DNA of 64,000 bases from Shimia isoporae (GCF_004346865.1 NZ_SMGR01000001.1:124001-188000), one strand, 5' to 3'. Counted from the first letter of the stretch, positions 8,351-17,232 are shown. A program made the numbers and translations. Notes: generated by a model from the sequence alone, not told the origin.

Positions 8351-8728
8351 TCAGGCGCGGTAGGCGAAATAGGCGCGGACAGGTTTGGAAAACGTGAGGG
8401 CCATGGACACCGCGAAAGTTACGAAGCCGATTGGAGCAACGACGTAGAGCGAAACCCCGAGATCGGCCAGCAAAGCGAGGCGTATGCCGGTGATGTTACG
8501 TTTCAGGATCGAAGCAACGATGGCGCCGAAGGCGGCCACATAGAGGGCCAGGGCGAGGAGCATCAGGTTTGCGGCGCTGTCGCCCTCGAGGCCGTGAACC
8601 GAGAGGCCGTAAAACTTGAAGGCGACGAAAAATCCGACCGTGAACAGGATCTTGAGGGCATTGAGGATGAAAATTACGCGCAGGAGGATTGGTTTCGCCG
8701 CGCCGAGCTGTGGGTCGAGAATTGTCAT
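8351..8728 (-). CDS. Small four-helix membrane protein
   Basis: A 125-residue protein with about four hydrophobic segments (around 15-40, 45-65, 75-92, 98-118). I do not recognise the family. ATG 8728 has a CAGGAGA ribosome site; an in-frame ATG at 8755 does not. It is first in the operon with the haloalkane dehalogenase and is controlled from the TetR operator region. A transport or membrane-stress role is only a guess from this context. Confidence 0.75.
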   Translation of the reverse strand: MTILDPQLGAAKPILLRVIFILNALKILFTVGFFVAFKFYGLSVHGLEGDSAANLMLLALALYVAAFGAIVASILKRNITGIRLALLADLGVSLYVVAPIGFVTFAVSMALTFSKPVRAYFAYRA

Positions 8729-8793
8729 TTTGGGTCTCCTGTTGGTCTTGGACAACCGCGTGTTGAGCAGGGTGCTGCAACATGCTAGTCAAT

Positions 8794-8815
8794 TGGATAG
8801 AAATTAAACTATCCA
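8794..8815. promoter_or_regulatory. Probable TetR operator
   Basis: TGGATAG-N8-CTATCCA is a perfect 7-bp inverted repeat in the 115-bp divergent region, with a third half-site GGATAG at 8819-8824. Its place between regulator and target operon suggests autoregulation plus control of the dehalogenase operon. Confidence 0.65.
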
Positions 8816-8843
8816 GGTGGATAGAAAACGCAAGGGGAAACTC

Positions 8844-9440
8844 ATGGCGCGAAAACGCAAAGCCGATCACGAGACCGCAATCGCCGGGGCTTTGGAGCTG
8901 TTTTGGCAAAAGGGATATGCCGGAGCGAGCACGCGGGAAATCGAGGAAAAAACCGGCTTAACGCGGTTTACCTTGCAGACGGCATATGGCGGTAAAGAGA
9001 AGTTTTTCCTAGAAACTTTAGACACTTATCTGGACAACGCGGAGGCGCGCCACTTTCCGGATCCGGCGCGGTTCACGCTGGATGATCTGGCAGAGTGGTT
9101 CGAGGGTATTGCGTCGGAAGAAAAGATTCCCCGCGTCCAAGACGCCGGGTGCCTTGCGTTCAATTCGATCAGCCAATTCGAGCGTACAGATCCGGACGTG
9201 AACGCGCGGATCGAACGGTATCTGGCCACTTTGGAAGATCGATTCGCCGCGATTCTGTTGCGGGCCGAAGAGGAAGGCGAAGTATCGCTACCGTTAGGTG
9301 CCGCAGCATCTGCGCAAGTGCTTATGGGGCTACTTTTGGGGCTGCACTCTGTCATCAAGGCGCGGACGGATGATGGCATGGCCCGGTCCTATGCGGCGTC
9401 TGCTGCCGGATTGCTGAGAAGCTGGCGGCGGGCGGCATAA
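8844..9440 (+). CDS. TetR/AcrR family transcriptional regulator
   Basis: A 198-residue regulator: N-terminal helix-turn-helix (about 5-50, KGYAGASTREIEEKTGLTRF) and an alpha-helical ligand domain. The recognition helix segment LTRFTLQTAYGGKEKFF is close to the NemR/AcrR-like subgroup. The ATG at 8844 is preceded by AAGGGGAAA; a GTG at 8817 would run through the operator region. It is divergent from the haloalkane dehalogenase operon with a palindromic operator between them, so it probably represses that operon and itself until an inducer binds. Confidence 0.9.
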   Translation: MARKRKADHETAIAGALELFWQKGYAGASTREIEEKTGLTRFTLQTAYGGKEKFFLETLDTYLDNAEARHFPDPARFTLDDLAEWFEGIASEEKIPRVQDAGCLAFNSISQFERTDPDVNARIERYLATLEDRFAAILLRAEEEGEVSLPLGAAASAQVLMGLLLGLHSVIKARTDDGMARSYAASAAGLLRSWRRAA

Positions 9441-9443
9441 GGG

Positions 9444-9481
9444 CGTCTGCAAAGCGTCGGTATTCCGTCGGCAAAGCGTCG
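9444..9481. repeat. Intergenic motif with two GCAAAGCGTCG repeats (copy 1)
   Basis: CGTCTGCAAAGCGTCGGTAT is repeated with one mismatch at 48736-48754. Within this copy, GCAAAGCGTCG occurs twice, 22 bp apart, about two helical turns. The rest of the 243-bp gap before the LpxO-like gene shows nothing else I can name. Confidence 0.5.
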
Positions 9482-9683
9482 ATTTCATGTTTTGGCGTTT
9501 ACCCCTTTCGCAACCTTCAGCCAAAACGGGAGGCCGCGCACGCACAGTGGGATCGATGTGCTCAAAATCCGGTCGAAAGCCGGGAGGGGTGACATTCTGT
9601 CTGGGCCGTCAGTCTTGATCAGACGCGGTTGAACGTGCGATTGTCCTGCATATTCAGACGACCTCGATTTCGGACCAGCAATA

Positions 9684-10583
9684 ATGAACTTAGTAATACT
9701 CGCTGTCTTTATCCTGTGCGCGTTTTACGTGCAGACCCGCGGTACGCAAAGACACAAGAAACTGAAGCGCAGCATCACTGATCACGCCAATGTATTCGGG
9801 CCGATAAACTGTCTCTTTTACGCGACCTCCAAGGTGCCGACGACGCCTTACGTGGATCCCGCTCTATTTCCGGAACTGGATGTGCTTAAGGAGCGTTGGA
9901 CGGAGATCCGCGACGAGGCCCGCGTTCTGAACGCTCAAGGCGCAATCAAGGCGTCGGACAAGCCTGATGACATCGGCTTCAACTCTTTCTTCAAGACAGG
10001 TTGGACACGCTTTTATCTCAAGTGGTATGGCAGCTCGCTCGACTCCGCGCGCAAGCTTTGTCCTGAGACAACCGCGATGGTGGAGAGTATTCCAAGTGTG
10101 AAAGGCGCTATGTTTGCGATGCTGCCGCCCGGGGCGCGCCTGGTGACGCACCGCGACCCGTTTGCCGGATCGTTGCGCTATCATATGGGTCTCGAAACAC
10201 CGAACGACGACGACTGTTTCATCGAGGTGGACGGCGACCGGTATTCATGGCGCGACGGTGAAGTTGTCATGTTCGACGAAACTTACCTGCATTTTGCCGA
10301 GAACAAGACCGACAAAGATCGGATCGTTCTGTTTCTTGATATCCGTCGGCCGGTTATTTTTCGGGTGGTGGATTGGATCAATACACTGTTTTCCAACATC
10401 GTGATGGCCGCGTCTGCGACTGCGAACATGCCCGGAGACAAGATCGGAGCTGTGAACAAGGCTTTTGGCGGCATCCAGAAAGTCCGGTTGCTCGGCAAGA
10501 AAATCAAAGCCTGGAACAAGCCGGTGTATAACATCCTGCAATACGGGCTTTATTTGCTGATCATCTGGCTGATCTTCTTTTAA
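9684..10583 (+). CDS. lpxO: Aspartyl/asparaginyl beta-hydroxylase family, LpxO-like lipid A hydroxylase
   Basis: A 299-residue membrane-bound Fe(II)/2-oxoglutarate dioxygenase-like protein. It has an N-terminal TM helix (1-17) and a C-terminal one (about 280-299). The metal ligands are visible: H156 and D158 in VTHRDPFAG and H203 in YLHFAENK, with a 2-oxoglutarate-binding Arg (about 213) downstream. LpxO adds a 2-hydroxyl to a lipid A acyl chain. Length and the flanking membrane helices fit LpxO rather than soluble asparaginyl hydroxylases. No clear ribosome site precedes the ATG. It stands alone and ends at a strong terminator. Confidence 0.82.
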   Translation: MNLVILAVFILCAFYVQTRGTQRHKKLKRSITDHANVFGPINCLFYATSKVPTTPYVDPALFPELDVLKERWTEIRDEARVLNAQGAIKASDKPDDIGFNSFFKTGWTRFYLKWYGSSLDSARKLCPETTAMVESIPSVKGAMFAMLPPGARLVTHRDPFAGSLRYHMGLETPNDDDCFIEVDGDRYSWRDGEVVMFDETYLHFAENKTDKDRIVLFLDIRRPVIFRVVDWINTLFSNIVMAASATANMPGDKIGAVNKAFGGIQKVRLLGKKIKAWNKPVYNILQYGLYLLIIWLIFF

Positions 10584-10600
10584 CGCTTGCGAAAACGTGG

Positions 10601-10638
10601 AAACACTAAGGGCGCGGGAGACCGCGCCCTTAGTGTTT
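10601..10638. terminator. Strong bidirectional terminator, 17-bp perfect stem
   Basis: AAACACTAAGGGCGCGG pairs with CCGCGCCCTTAGTGTTT around a GAGA loop. It lies between the convergent lpxO-like gene and the NTF2-like gene. Confidence 0.9.
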
Positions 10639-10639
10639 A

Positions 10640-11173
10640 TTAGTTGCCGGCTTCAGATTGCTGCGCACGTTCCATGGCAAGAGCGGTCAGGGTGCGGTCG
10701 CCGAGTTCCTCGATCATGGCGAGCTCCATTCGTGTGACCCGCCATTGGCCGTCGAGTTTCGCGAGGTCCCAGTGGTATGTGCCGACAGGGCGCCAGAGCC
10801 GATCACCGATCCAGTGGCGGGCATCGATAAAAGCGGATGCGGTCGCGGTGTCGCCGCTCACGTTGACGGTTACGGGCCCGAGTTCGTGCCATGTCGCGTC
10901 AAATCCCGGAACGATACCGCGCCAGCTGTCCATAAGCGCGGTCGGTGTGGTCGTCGCCGGTTCTCCACCCCAGAGCGAGGTGTAATCGATCACAACTTCG
11001 GGCGCGAAGGCGCCCTCGGCGAGGTCATAGGCCGCGCGATCCACGGCGACGGTGATAGAGGTTACAAGGGTGCGGATCTGCGCCTCTTGGGGAAACCCTG
11101 CCGGAGGAAGGTCGGCTGCGGTGACTGTCGTAGCCAGCGTGGCCGTGGCGATTGCGGTGAGTGTCTGTTTCAT
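10640..11173 (-). CDS. Exported SnoaL/NTF2-like protein
   Basis: A 177-residue protein: signal peptide MKQTLTAIATATLATTVTAA, then an NTF2/SnoaL-like cone fold (EVVIDYTSLWGGEP, ATASAFIDARHWIGD, GQWRVTRM near the C-terminus). Such proteins are small-molecule-binding or isomerase-like; the substrate is unknown. ATG 11173 has AAAAGG at a good distance. It is 37 bp downstream of the secreted alpha/beta hydrolase and probably cotranscribed with it. Confidence 0.75.
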   Translation of the reverse strand: MKQTLTAIATATLATTVTAADLPPAGFPQEAQIRTLVTSITVAVDRAAYDLAEGAFAPEVVIDYTSLWGGEPATTTPTALMDSWRGIVPGFDATWHELGPVTVNVSGDTATASAFIDARHWIGDRLWRPVGTYHWDLAKLDGQWRVTRMELAMIEELGDRTLTALAMERAQQSEAGN

Positions 11174-11210
11174 CGAAGGCATCCTTTTCGTTGGGGGCGC
11201 TCAGGTCGCT

Positions 11211-12152
11211 TCAGCTTTTGAAATGGGTGGCGATCGTGTCGGCCGCGCGGGTGACGTCTTCGGGGTTGTCGTAGAAGTCGAACTGCGTGACGTCTTCGAG
11301 CATCTGCAACGTGGCCTCGCCCGCGAACCCAGACAGGAAGGCACGGACACCGTCCGGAATGGCTGCGGTTTCGGAATGCACGATGGCCAGCGGGTGAGTC
11401 AGTCGGGCACCGTTGTCGGCGGGGTGATAGGTCAGCCAGCCTTCCCAGCCCGCGTTGTTCCATTTGTTGTCGTATGCCGGAACAGCACCGCGGTCCGCGT
11501 CGTAGTAGTAGCCGCCAATGGGCATGAGCACACCTTCGGCGCCTTCGGGGCCCGAAGCGGGGATGATTTGACCGCCTGCCGCCTCGGCGGCACGGGACAG
11601 GTTGATCAAACCAGCGACGCCCTCGGAGCCGCCATAGACCGTCTCTACGAGGTGCTCGTTTTGCAGCCAGGGTGCAACAAGCCCGATGCGATTGACGGTG
11701 TCATTTCCTGCGACCGCATCGACCATGTAGCCGGCGGAAGCGCAGATGCCGAGACCGTTGATTTGGGAGGCATCAACTTCGGGCAGGGTGGCAACGAATT
11801 CGAACGCGGCACGGATGTCGGAAGTCTTTGCGGCAGGGCTTTCGGCGTAGCGCACGTGGCCGGGCAGATCTCCGGACTTGCCCCAGCCGCGGAAGTCGAA
11901 AGTGAACGCCGCAAAGCCGCGTCCAACCATTTCCTTGGCATACACGGATGGCATCTGCTCCTCGACCGAGGTCCAGGCGCCGGTCACGACCACAATGGGC
12001 AGGACGGAGCCATCGTGGCCTTCGGGCAGGTAGAGCGTGCCGGAGAGCTGTGCGCCTTCGTTTTCGAAGGTGAGGGTGCGAGTTTCAACTTGCGCAATTG
12101 CTGCGGTGCTGGCCATCAGCGATGCGGCTGCGGTGAGCGCGATCTTGTTCAT
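11211..12152 (-). CDS. Exported alpha/beta hydrolase (YcjY/dienelactone-hydrolase-like)
   Basis: A 313-residue protein: signal peptide (1-20, ending AAIA), then an alpha/beta hydrolase core with FDFRGWGKSGD (about 85-95) and the elbow GLGICASAGYM. In a G-x-Nu-x-small reading the nucleophile is Cys137, as in dienelactone hydrolases; S139 is the alternative. GGAGACAACAG precedes the ATG. It is probably cotranscribed with the NTF2-like gene and lies downstream of an AraC regulator on the same strand, which may control it. Substrate unknown. Confidence 0.8.
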   Translation of the reverse strand: MNKIALTAAASLMASTAAIAQVETRTLTFENEGAQLSGTLYLPEGHDGSVLPIVVVTGAWTSVEEQMPSVYAKEMVGRGFAAFTFDFRGWGKSGDLPGHVRYAESPAAKTSDIRAAFEFVATLPEVDASQINGLGICASAGYMVDAVAGNDTVNRIGLVAPWLQNEHLVETVYGGSEGVAGLINLSRAAEAAGGQIIPASGPEGAEGVLMPIGGYYYDADRGAVPAYDNKWNNAGWEGWLTYHPADNGARLTHPLAIVHSETAAIPDGVRAFLSGFAGEATLQMLEDVTQFDFYDNPEDVTRAADTIATHFKS

Positions 12153-12263
12153 CTGTTGTCTCCTCAAAGGGCCTGTTGGCGGGATTGATGAGTCAGAAAT
12201 AGCGGGCGGCTGCGTGGGAAACTTGAACGGTCCGGCGGAGTTTTTGCATATTCCCGCGACCGG

Positions 12264-13142
12264 TCATCCGCTGCGGAATTGTCGGGGCGTCTGGCCGATG
12301 ACCTGTTTGAAGCTGCGCGAAAAATGCGCCTGATCTGCGAAACCGCAGGCAAGTGCGATATCACCAAGCTGGCGCTTGTTGTCCTTCATCATCTCGATGG
12401 CCTGTTCAATGCGATAGGCGAGAACATATTGCATTGGCGTATCGCCAACGGTGTCTTTGAACAGGCGTCCGAAATGCGACGGGCTTATGCCGGCCTCACG
12501 GGCCAGATCGTCAAGCGTGATGGTGCGGTCCAGATTGGAGCGAATGAAACCGAGAACGCGGTGAAAGTGGTCGGACGTAAAGCTGGCAGACAGCGCGAGA
12601 TCCTCAGGGCGCTGCTGACCATATCGTTTTAGCAGCTTGACCAGAAAGACGCGGCTCATGGCCTCGAACATTACCGCCGAGGTCAGGTCATCGTTTTCCA
12701 GCGCATCGCGCAGCATCACACCAGCAGAGCACAGGTCCGGATCGCTGAACTGCGGTAGGTCGACGAGTTGTTGCCGGTCGAGGACCATTCCGAGCTCGCG
12801 CTGGGCAAATGCCTCCACGCGGTCAGGCGCCAACGTGACCACGATCACGTCCGACTTGCCAAACCAGCGCCAGCCGGACCGGACACCCGCGGGGGTGACG
12901 ACGATTTCGTGCTTGTGAAAGTCAAAGTCGCGCATCGTGCCGTCTCGACGGTTTTGCACACGATGCGGAGTGTCGCACAGGTTCAGGAGCACATGGTGTT
13001 CGGAAAACACTTCTTCCGGCATGCTGTCCGGCTCTGCCTGAAAATAGCGGACGGACATGAGTGAGGCTGCCGAGACATGTTCCATCTCGTCGCTGCTAAG
13101 GAGCGGTAAAGAGGGATAGATGTCGGCGTAGCGGCGGGGCAT
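12264..13142 (-). CDS. AraC family transcriptional regulator
   Basis: A 292-residue regulator: N-terminal cupin-like sensor domain (about 30-165) and two C-terminal AraC helix-turn-helix motifs (about 190-292; ITLDDLAREAGISPSHFGRL and IALACGFADQAHFSRSFK). ATG 13142 follows an AAGG site and fits family length; an in-frame extension upstream to 13652 is antisense to another gene and was rejected. The effector is unknown. Its place upstream of the exported hydrolase and NTF2-like genes suggests these as targets (inference). Confidence 0.9.
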   Translation of the reverse strand: MPRRYADIYPSLPLLSSDEMEHVSAASLMSVRYFQAEPDSMPEEVFSEHHVLLNLCDTPHRVQNRRDGTMRDFDFHKHEIVVTPAGVRSGWRWFGKSDVIVVTLAPDRVEAFAQRELGMVLDRQQLVDLPQFSDPDLCSAGVMLRDALENDDLTSAVMFEAMSRVFLVKLLKRYGQQRPEDLALSASFTSDHFHRVLGFIRSNLDRTITLDDLAREAGISPSHFGRLFKDTVGDTPMQYVLAYRIEQAIEMMKDNKRQLGDIALACGFADQAHFSRSFKQVIGQTPRQFRSG

Positions 13143-13304
13143 GGGCGGGCCTTGAAGTGAGGTGCGTTGGTTCTGGAGGCGGGATGGGAAAGACATTAGG
13201 TCAGAGGGGCCACCGCGAAAAGTGGGGGGCTTGAACCTCGTGAACAAGGGGGGCGGTTTGCCTCGCTTAAGAATTGAGATATTATTGTGCGGTAGGTCAC
13301 GTAC

Positions 13305-14042
13305 ATGATGTTTCTTGTAAATCGAAAACGATTGGTCGCTTGTCTCGCCGCTGTGCTTTTGCCAGTGGGCTTCACTGCGGCCGATACCGGGTTCTACACG
13401 GATTTCTCGAGGCAGTTCCCGTTTGTTGTGCCGCACACATTCAACACGCCGGAACAAGCGATGCAGCGTGAGAATGGCGTTTTGAAAGTCACGGTTCTTC
13501 CCGGAATGCACGGCGCCCAGTTTGACGCGCGCGGGGGAAAGGAGCGGGCTGAAGTTGCACAGAATTTGGAAGGTGCGGCCTATGTCCGGCAAAGCTTTCG
13601 GGTTCGGGTAACGCCGGATTTCCAAGCGACCGGCAGGACGATGGTTGCGCAAATCAAGGCGTCGGAAACCAAGCCCATTCTCGGAAGCCCACCGGTTGCC
13701 GTCTATCTGGACAAGGGGGGACGGGCCAAGTGCAACGATTATTCAAGTGGACGTCCCGATCACAGCACCGCCAAAACCGCGCGACTTGGGGTGCGGCTGG
13801 ATGACGGGCAGTGGCATGATGTCGTGATGGAATACGTCCTGTCTGAAAAGCAGGGCTTTTGCCGCGTTACCGTTGATGGGCACGAAGTCCTGCGGCGGGA
13901 GGACATAAATACGAACCAGCAGGGCAAGTACATCTTTGCGCGCATAGGGTTGTATCGTGATGCACAACCGTACGGGCAAACTGTCGAGTTCGACGATTGG
14001 TCCGTAGTGCATCGCAAAGACGTGCCAGTGGCCTTGCGGTAG
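13305..14042 (+). CDS. Secreted polysaccharide-lyase-like protein
   Basis: A 245-residue protein with a signal peptide (about 1-26, ending FTAAD). The rest looks like a jelly-roll of the heparin-lyase/alginate-lyase type (PF14099-like): YVRQSFRVRVTPDF, VAQIKA, WHDVVMEYVLSEKQGFCRVT and a terminal GLYRDAQPYGQTVEFDDW. These segments fit a beta-sandwich glycan-binding or lyase fold, but I did not confirm catalytic residues. An ATG directly repeated at 13308 is an alternative start. No operon partner. Confidence 0.55.
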   Translation: MMFLVNRKRLVACLAAVLLPVGFTAADTGFYTDFSRQFPFVVPHTFNTPEQAMQRENGVLKVTVLPGMHGAQFDARGGKERAEVAQNLEGAAYVRQSFRVRVTPDFQATGRTMVAQIKASETKPILGSPPVAVYLDKGGRAKCNDYSSGRPDHSTAKTARLGVRLDDGQWHDVVMEYVLSEKQGFCRVTVDGHEVLRREDINTNQQGKYIFARIGLYRDAQPYGQTVEFDDWSVVHRKDVPVALR

Positions 14043-14070
14043 GGGGCTTGAGCCGGGTATCGCCGTTGGG

Positions 14071-14577
14071 TCACTCCGGCGGCGCAGCTTGTTCCAGTTT
14101 CGTTTTGTAGACCGCCAACCTTGTGTTGGCGTTCGTGTCGATGATCAGAATCACCGACATCATTGCGATTGTGGTCGCAAGGCTCGCGCGCCAAATCGGA
14201 GAGTCGATCAGCGCGAAGAGCACCGCGCATGCGACAATGATCAGCGGAATAACCCTGAACACCGCAATCCGGTATTGCCCCAGTACGGCCTCGGCGCGCA
14301 GGAGTTCGGACGAGAGGAAGTCGGCAGGATTGGCACCGTAAGCCGCGGGAAAGCTTGTTACGCGCCCGTAGCTTTGTATGAAAATCCCGCCGCCGATGAT
14401 CAAAAGAAGCGAGCCCGCAACCATAGTCGGGATTACATAAGCACGGGCCAATTCTGTTTTGCCCAGATATGAAAACCCGAAGCTGGCCCCGAGAAAAAGC
14501 AGGCCGAAGGCAATGAAGAACGACGAGGACAGCATTTCGGCTCTGGTCCAGTCGACGGCTGTTTTTACAATATCCAT
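14071..14577 (-). CDS. Membrane protein of unknown function
   Basis: A 168-residue protein with about four TM segments (around 18-38, 47-66, 106-122, 130-146) and a charged loop (residues 75-100, FPAAYGANPADFLSSE). I do not recognise the family. It stands between the polysaccharide-lyase-like gene and an SDR gene; the start is the first ATG with a GGAACGCC site upstream. Confidence 0.65.
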   Translation of the reverse strand: MDIVKTAVDWTRAEMLSSSFFIAFGLLFLGASFGFSYLGKTELARAYVIPTMVAGSLLLIIGGGIFIQSYGRVTSFPAAYGANPADFLSSELLRAEAVLGQYRIAVFRVIPLIIVACAVLFALIDSPIWRASLATTIAMMSVILIIDTNANTRLAVYKTKLEQAAPPE

Positions 14578-14643
14578 CGGCGTTCCTTTGGTGTGGGGAC
14601 TATGCGCGCCAGCATTATGCCGGCCCGCGCTTTTAGCAATCCG

Positions 14644-15594
14644 TCAGAATTGCCATTTAAACCCTGTGGCCTCTTCGGACACGGTCCAAAGCCGTTCCAT
14701 CACAGGTTTGTCGTAGGCATGCGGCTCAAGGGTGCCGCGCCCGACTGGGCCGACGGCCTCCATACGGCCGGTCGGACCATAGAGGGCGCGTTGTTCGGTC
14801 AGCGCGGTCTCGGTGGCGCACATCACTTCGGGGAATGAGCCTTGTTCCGCGGTCTGAACCATCGGGGTTTTCGACATCATCCACCAGATAATGCGCATCG
14901 TGCGGCTGCCGCTTGTGCTGATGAGCGAGGTTGCCGATGCGCCAGGATGACAGACATAGACTTCGACAGATTTGCCAGCGGCCTTGATGCGATCCTGCAG
15001 TTCATAGGCGAACATCATCTGCGCGAGTTTGGATTGGCTGTAGACCGGATTGGGGCTGTAATTCTTGTCCCAGTTCATATCGTCGAACTGGATGGTTCTG
15101 ATACCAAGCTTGTAGCCCAGACTTGCCACCACGACGATCCGGCCACCGGAGGTGTCTATGCGGTCAAACAACATGCCGCACAAAACAAAGTGGCCATAGT
15201 GGTTGGTGCCCAGCTGACTCTCAAAGCCGTCCACCGTGATCTTTTGGTTTGGCACCTGTGCGATGGCAGCGTTGCAGATCAATGCATCGATCCGGGACTG
15301 GGTTTGCAGCACTTCTTGGGCGGCCGCGCGTACACTGGCTAGATCGGAAAGGTCCATGCGAATGAAACTAACGTCTGCTTCGGCGCCAAACTCTTGTTTG
15401 AGGTCCTGTACAGCCGCCGCGGATTTCTCGGCGCTGCGGTTCAGCATCACGACCTTAGCCCCTTTGTTCAGGAGCGTGCGGGCGGCCTGAAAACCGGCGC
15501 CCGCGTTGGCGCCGGTGATCAGGTATGTTTTGCCGGTAAGCGAGGGAAGGCGGTCCGGGGTCCAGCCTTTGTGTCCGAAGGTCGTGTCTGCCAT
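14644..15594 (-). CDS. Short-chain dehydrogenase (WWOX/protochlorophyllide-reductase-like)
   Basis: A 316-residue NAD(P)-dependent oxidoreductase: TGANAGAGFQAA nucleotide-binding motif near the N-terminus, NAAIAQ in the NNAG position, catalytic YSQSK, then VCHPGASATSL. The ATG at 15594 has GAGGAGC upstream. A second SDR of the same type lies at 56487-57464. Chemistry is carbonyl/alcohol redox; the substrate is unknown. Confidence 0.88.
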   Translation of the reverse strand: MADTTFGHKGWTPDRLPSLTGKTYLITGANAGAGFQAARTLLNKGAKVVMLNRSAEKSAAAVQDLKQEFGAEADVSFIRMDLSDLASVRAAAQEVLQTQSRIDALICNAAIAQVPNQKITVDGFESQLGTNHYGHFVLCGMLFDRIDTSGGRIVVVASLGYKLGIRTIQFDDMNWDKNYSPNPVYSQSKLAQMMFAYELQDRIKAAGKSVEVYVCHPGASATSLISTSGSRTMRIIWWMMSKTPMVQTAEQGSFPEVMCATETALTEQRALYGPTGRMEAVGPVGRGTLEPHAYDKPVMERLWTVSEEATGFKWQF

Positions 15595-15804
15595 GATGTA
15601 GCTCCTCGTGGGGCGGGTGTCTGGAGTGTTGACCTGACAATATATATCGGTGTGTTGCTGAAATAGGCCAGGACGTCGCAATTTTTTGCCTGATTGTATC
15701 GTTTTGACATTTTTGCGGCCCAATTAGCGCGCGTGCACGAGCAGGCGCTTGAGTTTCTCAGGGATACTCTTGAACTTTATTGGCGTTGCGCGTTTGTTGT
15801 CGTC

Positions 15805-16386
15805 ATGTCTGACCTGTCTTTGCAAAGTCTTGATGATCTGAACCTTGATGAGGCGTCGCGTCCGAAAGCGCCACCGGTACCGGAAGCGACGGACACCCAT
15901 CGGCGTCAGGGCAAGCAGCTCGCGTTTATCCACCGTCATTACCTCATGGAGATGGCCAAGATCGGGGCCGTGCTTGCCCGTATCGAAGCGGGGGACACGC
16001 CGCCCGAAGATCTTAGGCGGATCGTGCTCTCACTCGACATGGCCGAGAACTTCAAGGCGTTCGGGTCACTTTGCGGGCACGAGTGCCAGATTCTGAAGAT
16101 GCACCATGACATTGAAAGTATGCAGATGTTTCCGCGCATTGCGGCTGCCGGCGGCGGTAAGTTCATGGACGTTGTGGCCAAGTTGAAGGCCGAGCACGAG
16201 GTGGTACATGAGTTGATCATCAGACTTGGTGATGCCGCCGACGCGTTGCAGGCCGACCCGGTCGAAGCAAATTTCGCCAAGGCCGCGGCCACATACCGAA
16301 AACTGGAAGAGGTTGTGCGGTCCCATTTTCGCTACGAAGAAACTGAATTGGCCGAGGCGATCGGGTATTATCTGGGGTCCATCTGA
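15805..16386 (+). CDS. Hemerythrin HHE-domain protein
   Basis: A 193-residue protein. The core has the four-helix HHE pattern: FIHRHYLMEM, GHECQILKMHHDIESMQ, AEHEVVHELI and HFRYEETEL supply the His/Glu ligands of a di-iron site. Such proteins bind O2 or NO or sense iron/redox state. An in-frame extension to 15694 exists, but ATG 15805 gives a natural N-terminus; neither has a clear ribosome site. It lies upstream of the rpsD promoter but is a separate unit. Confidence 0.85.
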   Translation: MSDLSLQSLDDLNLDEASRPKAPPVPEATDTHRRQGKQLAFIHRHYLMEMAKIGAVLARIEAGDTPPEDLRRIVLSLDMAENFKAFGSLCGHECQILKMHHDIESMQMFPRIAAAGGGKFMDVVAKLKAEHEVVHELIIRLGDAADALQADPVEANFAKAAATYRKLEEVVRSHFRYEETELAEAIGYYLGSI

Positions 16387-16450
16387 CGAGGCCTTCCGTC
16401 GCAGCAATATGCGGCAAATTTCTTTGCGTCTCTTCTGAAGGCAAACCCGC

Positions 16451-16478
16451 TTGACTCCTGTGCTTACAGGCGTATAAG
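16451..16478 (+). promoter_or_regulatory. Sigma-70-type promoter of rpsD
   Basis: TTGACT, 16-bp spacer, TATAAG gives a strong promoter about 100 bp before rpsD, leaving a long 5' leader (about 16485-16584) that could bind S4 for autoregulation (inference). Confidence 0.7.
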
Positions 16479-16584
16479 CGCGGCTTCATTGGTGTTGGTG
16501 GCCCCCGCAAGGGGATGCCTGTCACGTCGGCCAAATCCGGCGAGAGGACAACGCCCTTCGAAACCTGAACGAAGGAGATCAGCC

Positions 16585-17205
16585 GTGACCAAACGCACGT
16601 CTGCCAAGTACAAAATCGATCGCCGCATGGGCGAAAACATTTGGGGTCGCCCCAAATCCCCCGTCAACCGTCGTGAATATGGCCCCGGCCAGCACGGTCA
16701 GCGCCGTAAAGGCAAAATGTCTGACTTCGGCACCCAGCTGCGTGCCAAGCAGAAGCTGAAGGGCTACTACGGCGACCTGACCGAGAAGCAGTTCCGCCGC
16801 ATCTATGGCGAAGCCGAGCGTGTTAAAGGCGATACCGGTGAAAACCTGATCGGCCTGCTGGAGCGTCGTCTGGACGCGGTTGTGTACCGCGCCAAGTTCG
16901 TACCAACCGTTTTTGCCGCACGTCAGTTCGTGAACCACGGCCACGTCAAAGTGAACGGCAAGCGCGTCAACATCCCGTCCTACCGTGTCAAAGAAGGCGA
17001 CGTGATCGAGGTGCGTGACAAGTCCAAGCAGCTCGCAGTTCTGCTGGAAGCGGTTCAGCTGCCTGAGCGTGACGTTCCGGACTATATCGACGCGGACCAC
17101 TCCAAAATGACCGCAACCTTCGTGCGCACTCCCGGCCTGTCCGACGTGCCGTACCCGGTTGTCATGGAACCGAACCTGGTTGTTGAATTCTACGCGAAGA
17201 ACTAA
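16585..17205 (+). CDS. rpsD: 30S ribosomal protein S4
   Basis: A 206-residue S4 of the zinc-free alphaproteobacterial type: basic N-terminus with [13 protein letters not shown], then an S4 RNA-binding domain (about 95-160, [20 protein letters not shown]). S4 nucleates 30S assembly on 16S rRNA. The GTG start has a strong GAAGGAGAT site. It is monocistronic, with its own promoter and a terminator at 17233-17259, as in relatives where rpsD lies outside the alpha operon. Confidence 0.98.
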   Translation: MTKRTSAKYKIDRRMGENIWGRPKSPVNRREYGPGQHGQRRKGKMSDFGTQLRAKQKLKGYYGDLTEKQFRRIYGEAERVKGDTGENLIGLLERRLDAVVYRAKFVPTVFAARQFVNHGHVKVNGKRVNIPSYRVKEGDVIEVRDKSKQLAVLLEAVQLPERDVPDYIDADHSKMTATFVRTPGLSDVPYPVVMEPNLVVEFYAKN

Positions 17206-17232
17206 TCTTCGCCGACATTCCAAGAGTTTTGC

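Noticed and set aside
11052..12188. 378-codon open frame antisense to the exported hydrolase
   Set aside because: The minus-strand gene has a signal peptide, ribosome site and hydrolase motifs; the antisense frame has none.
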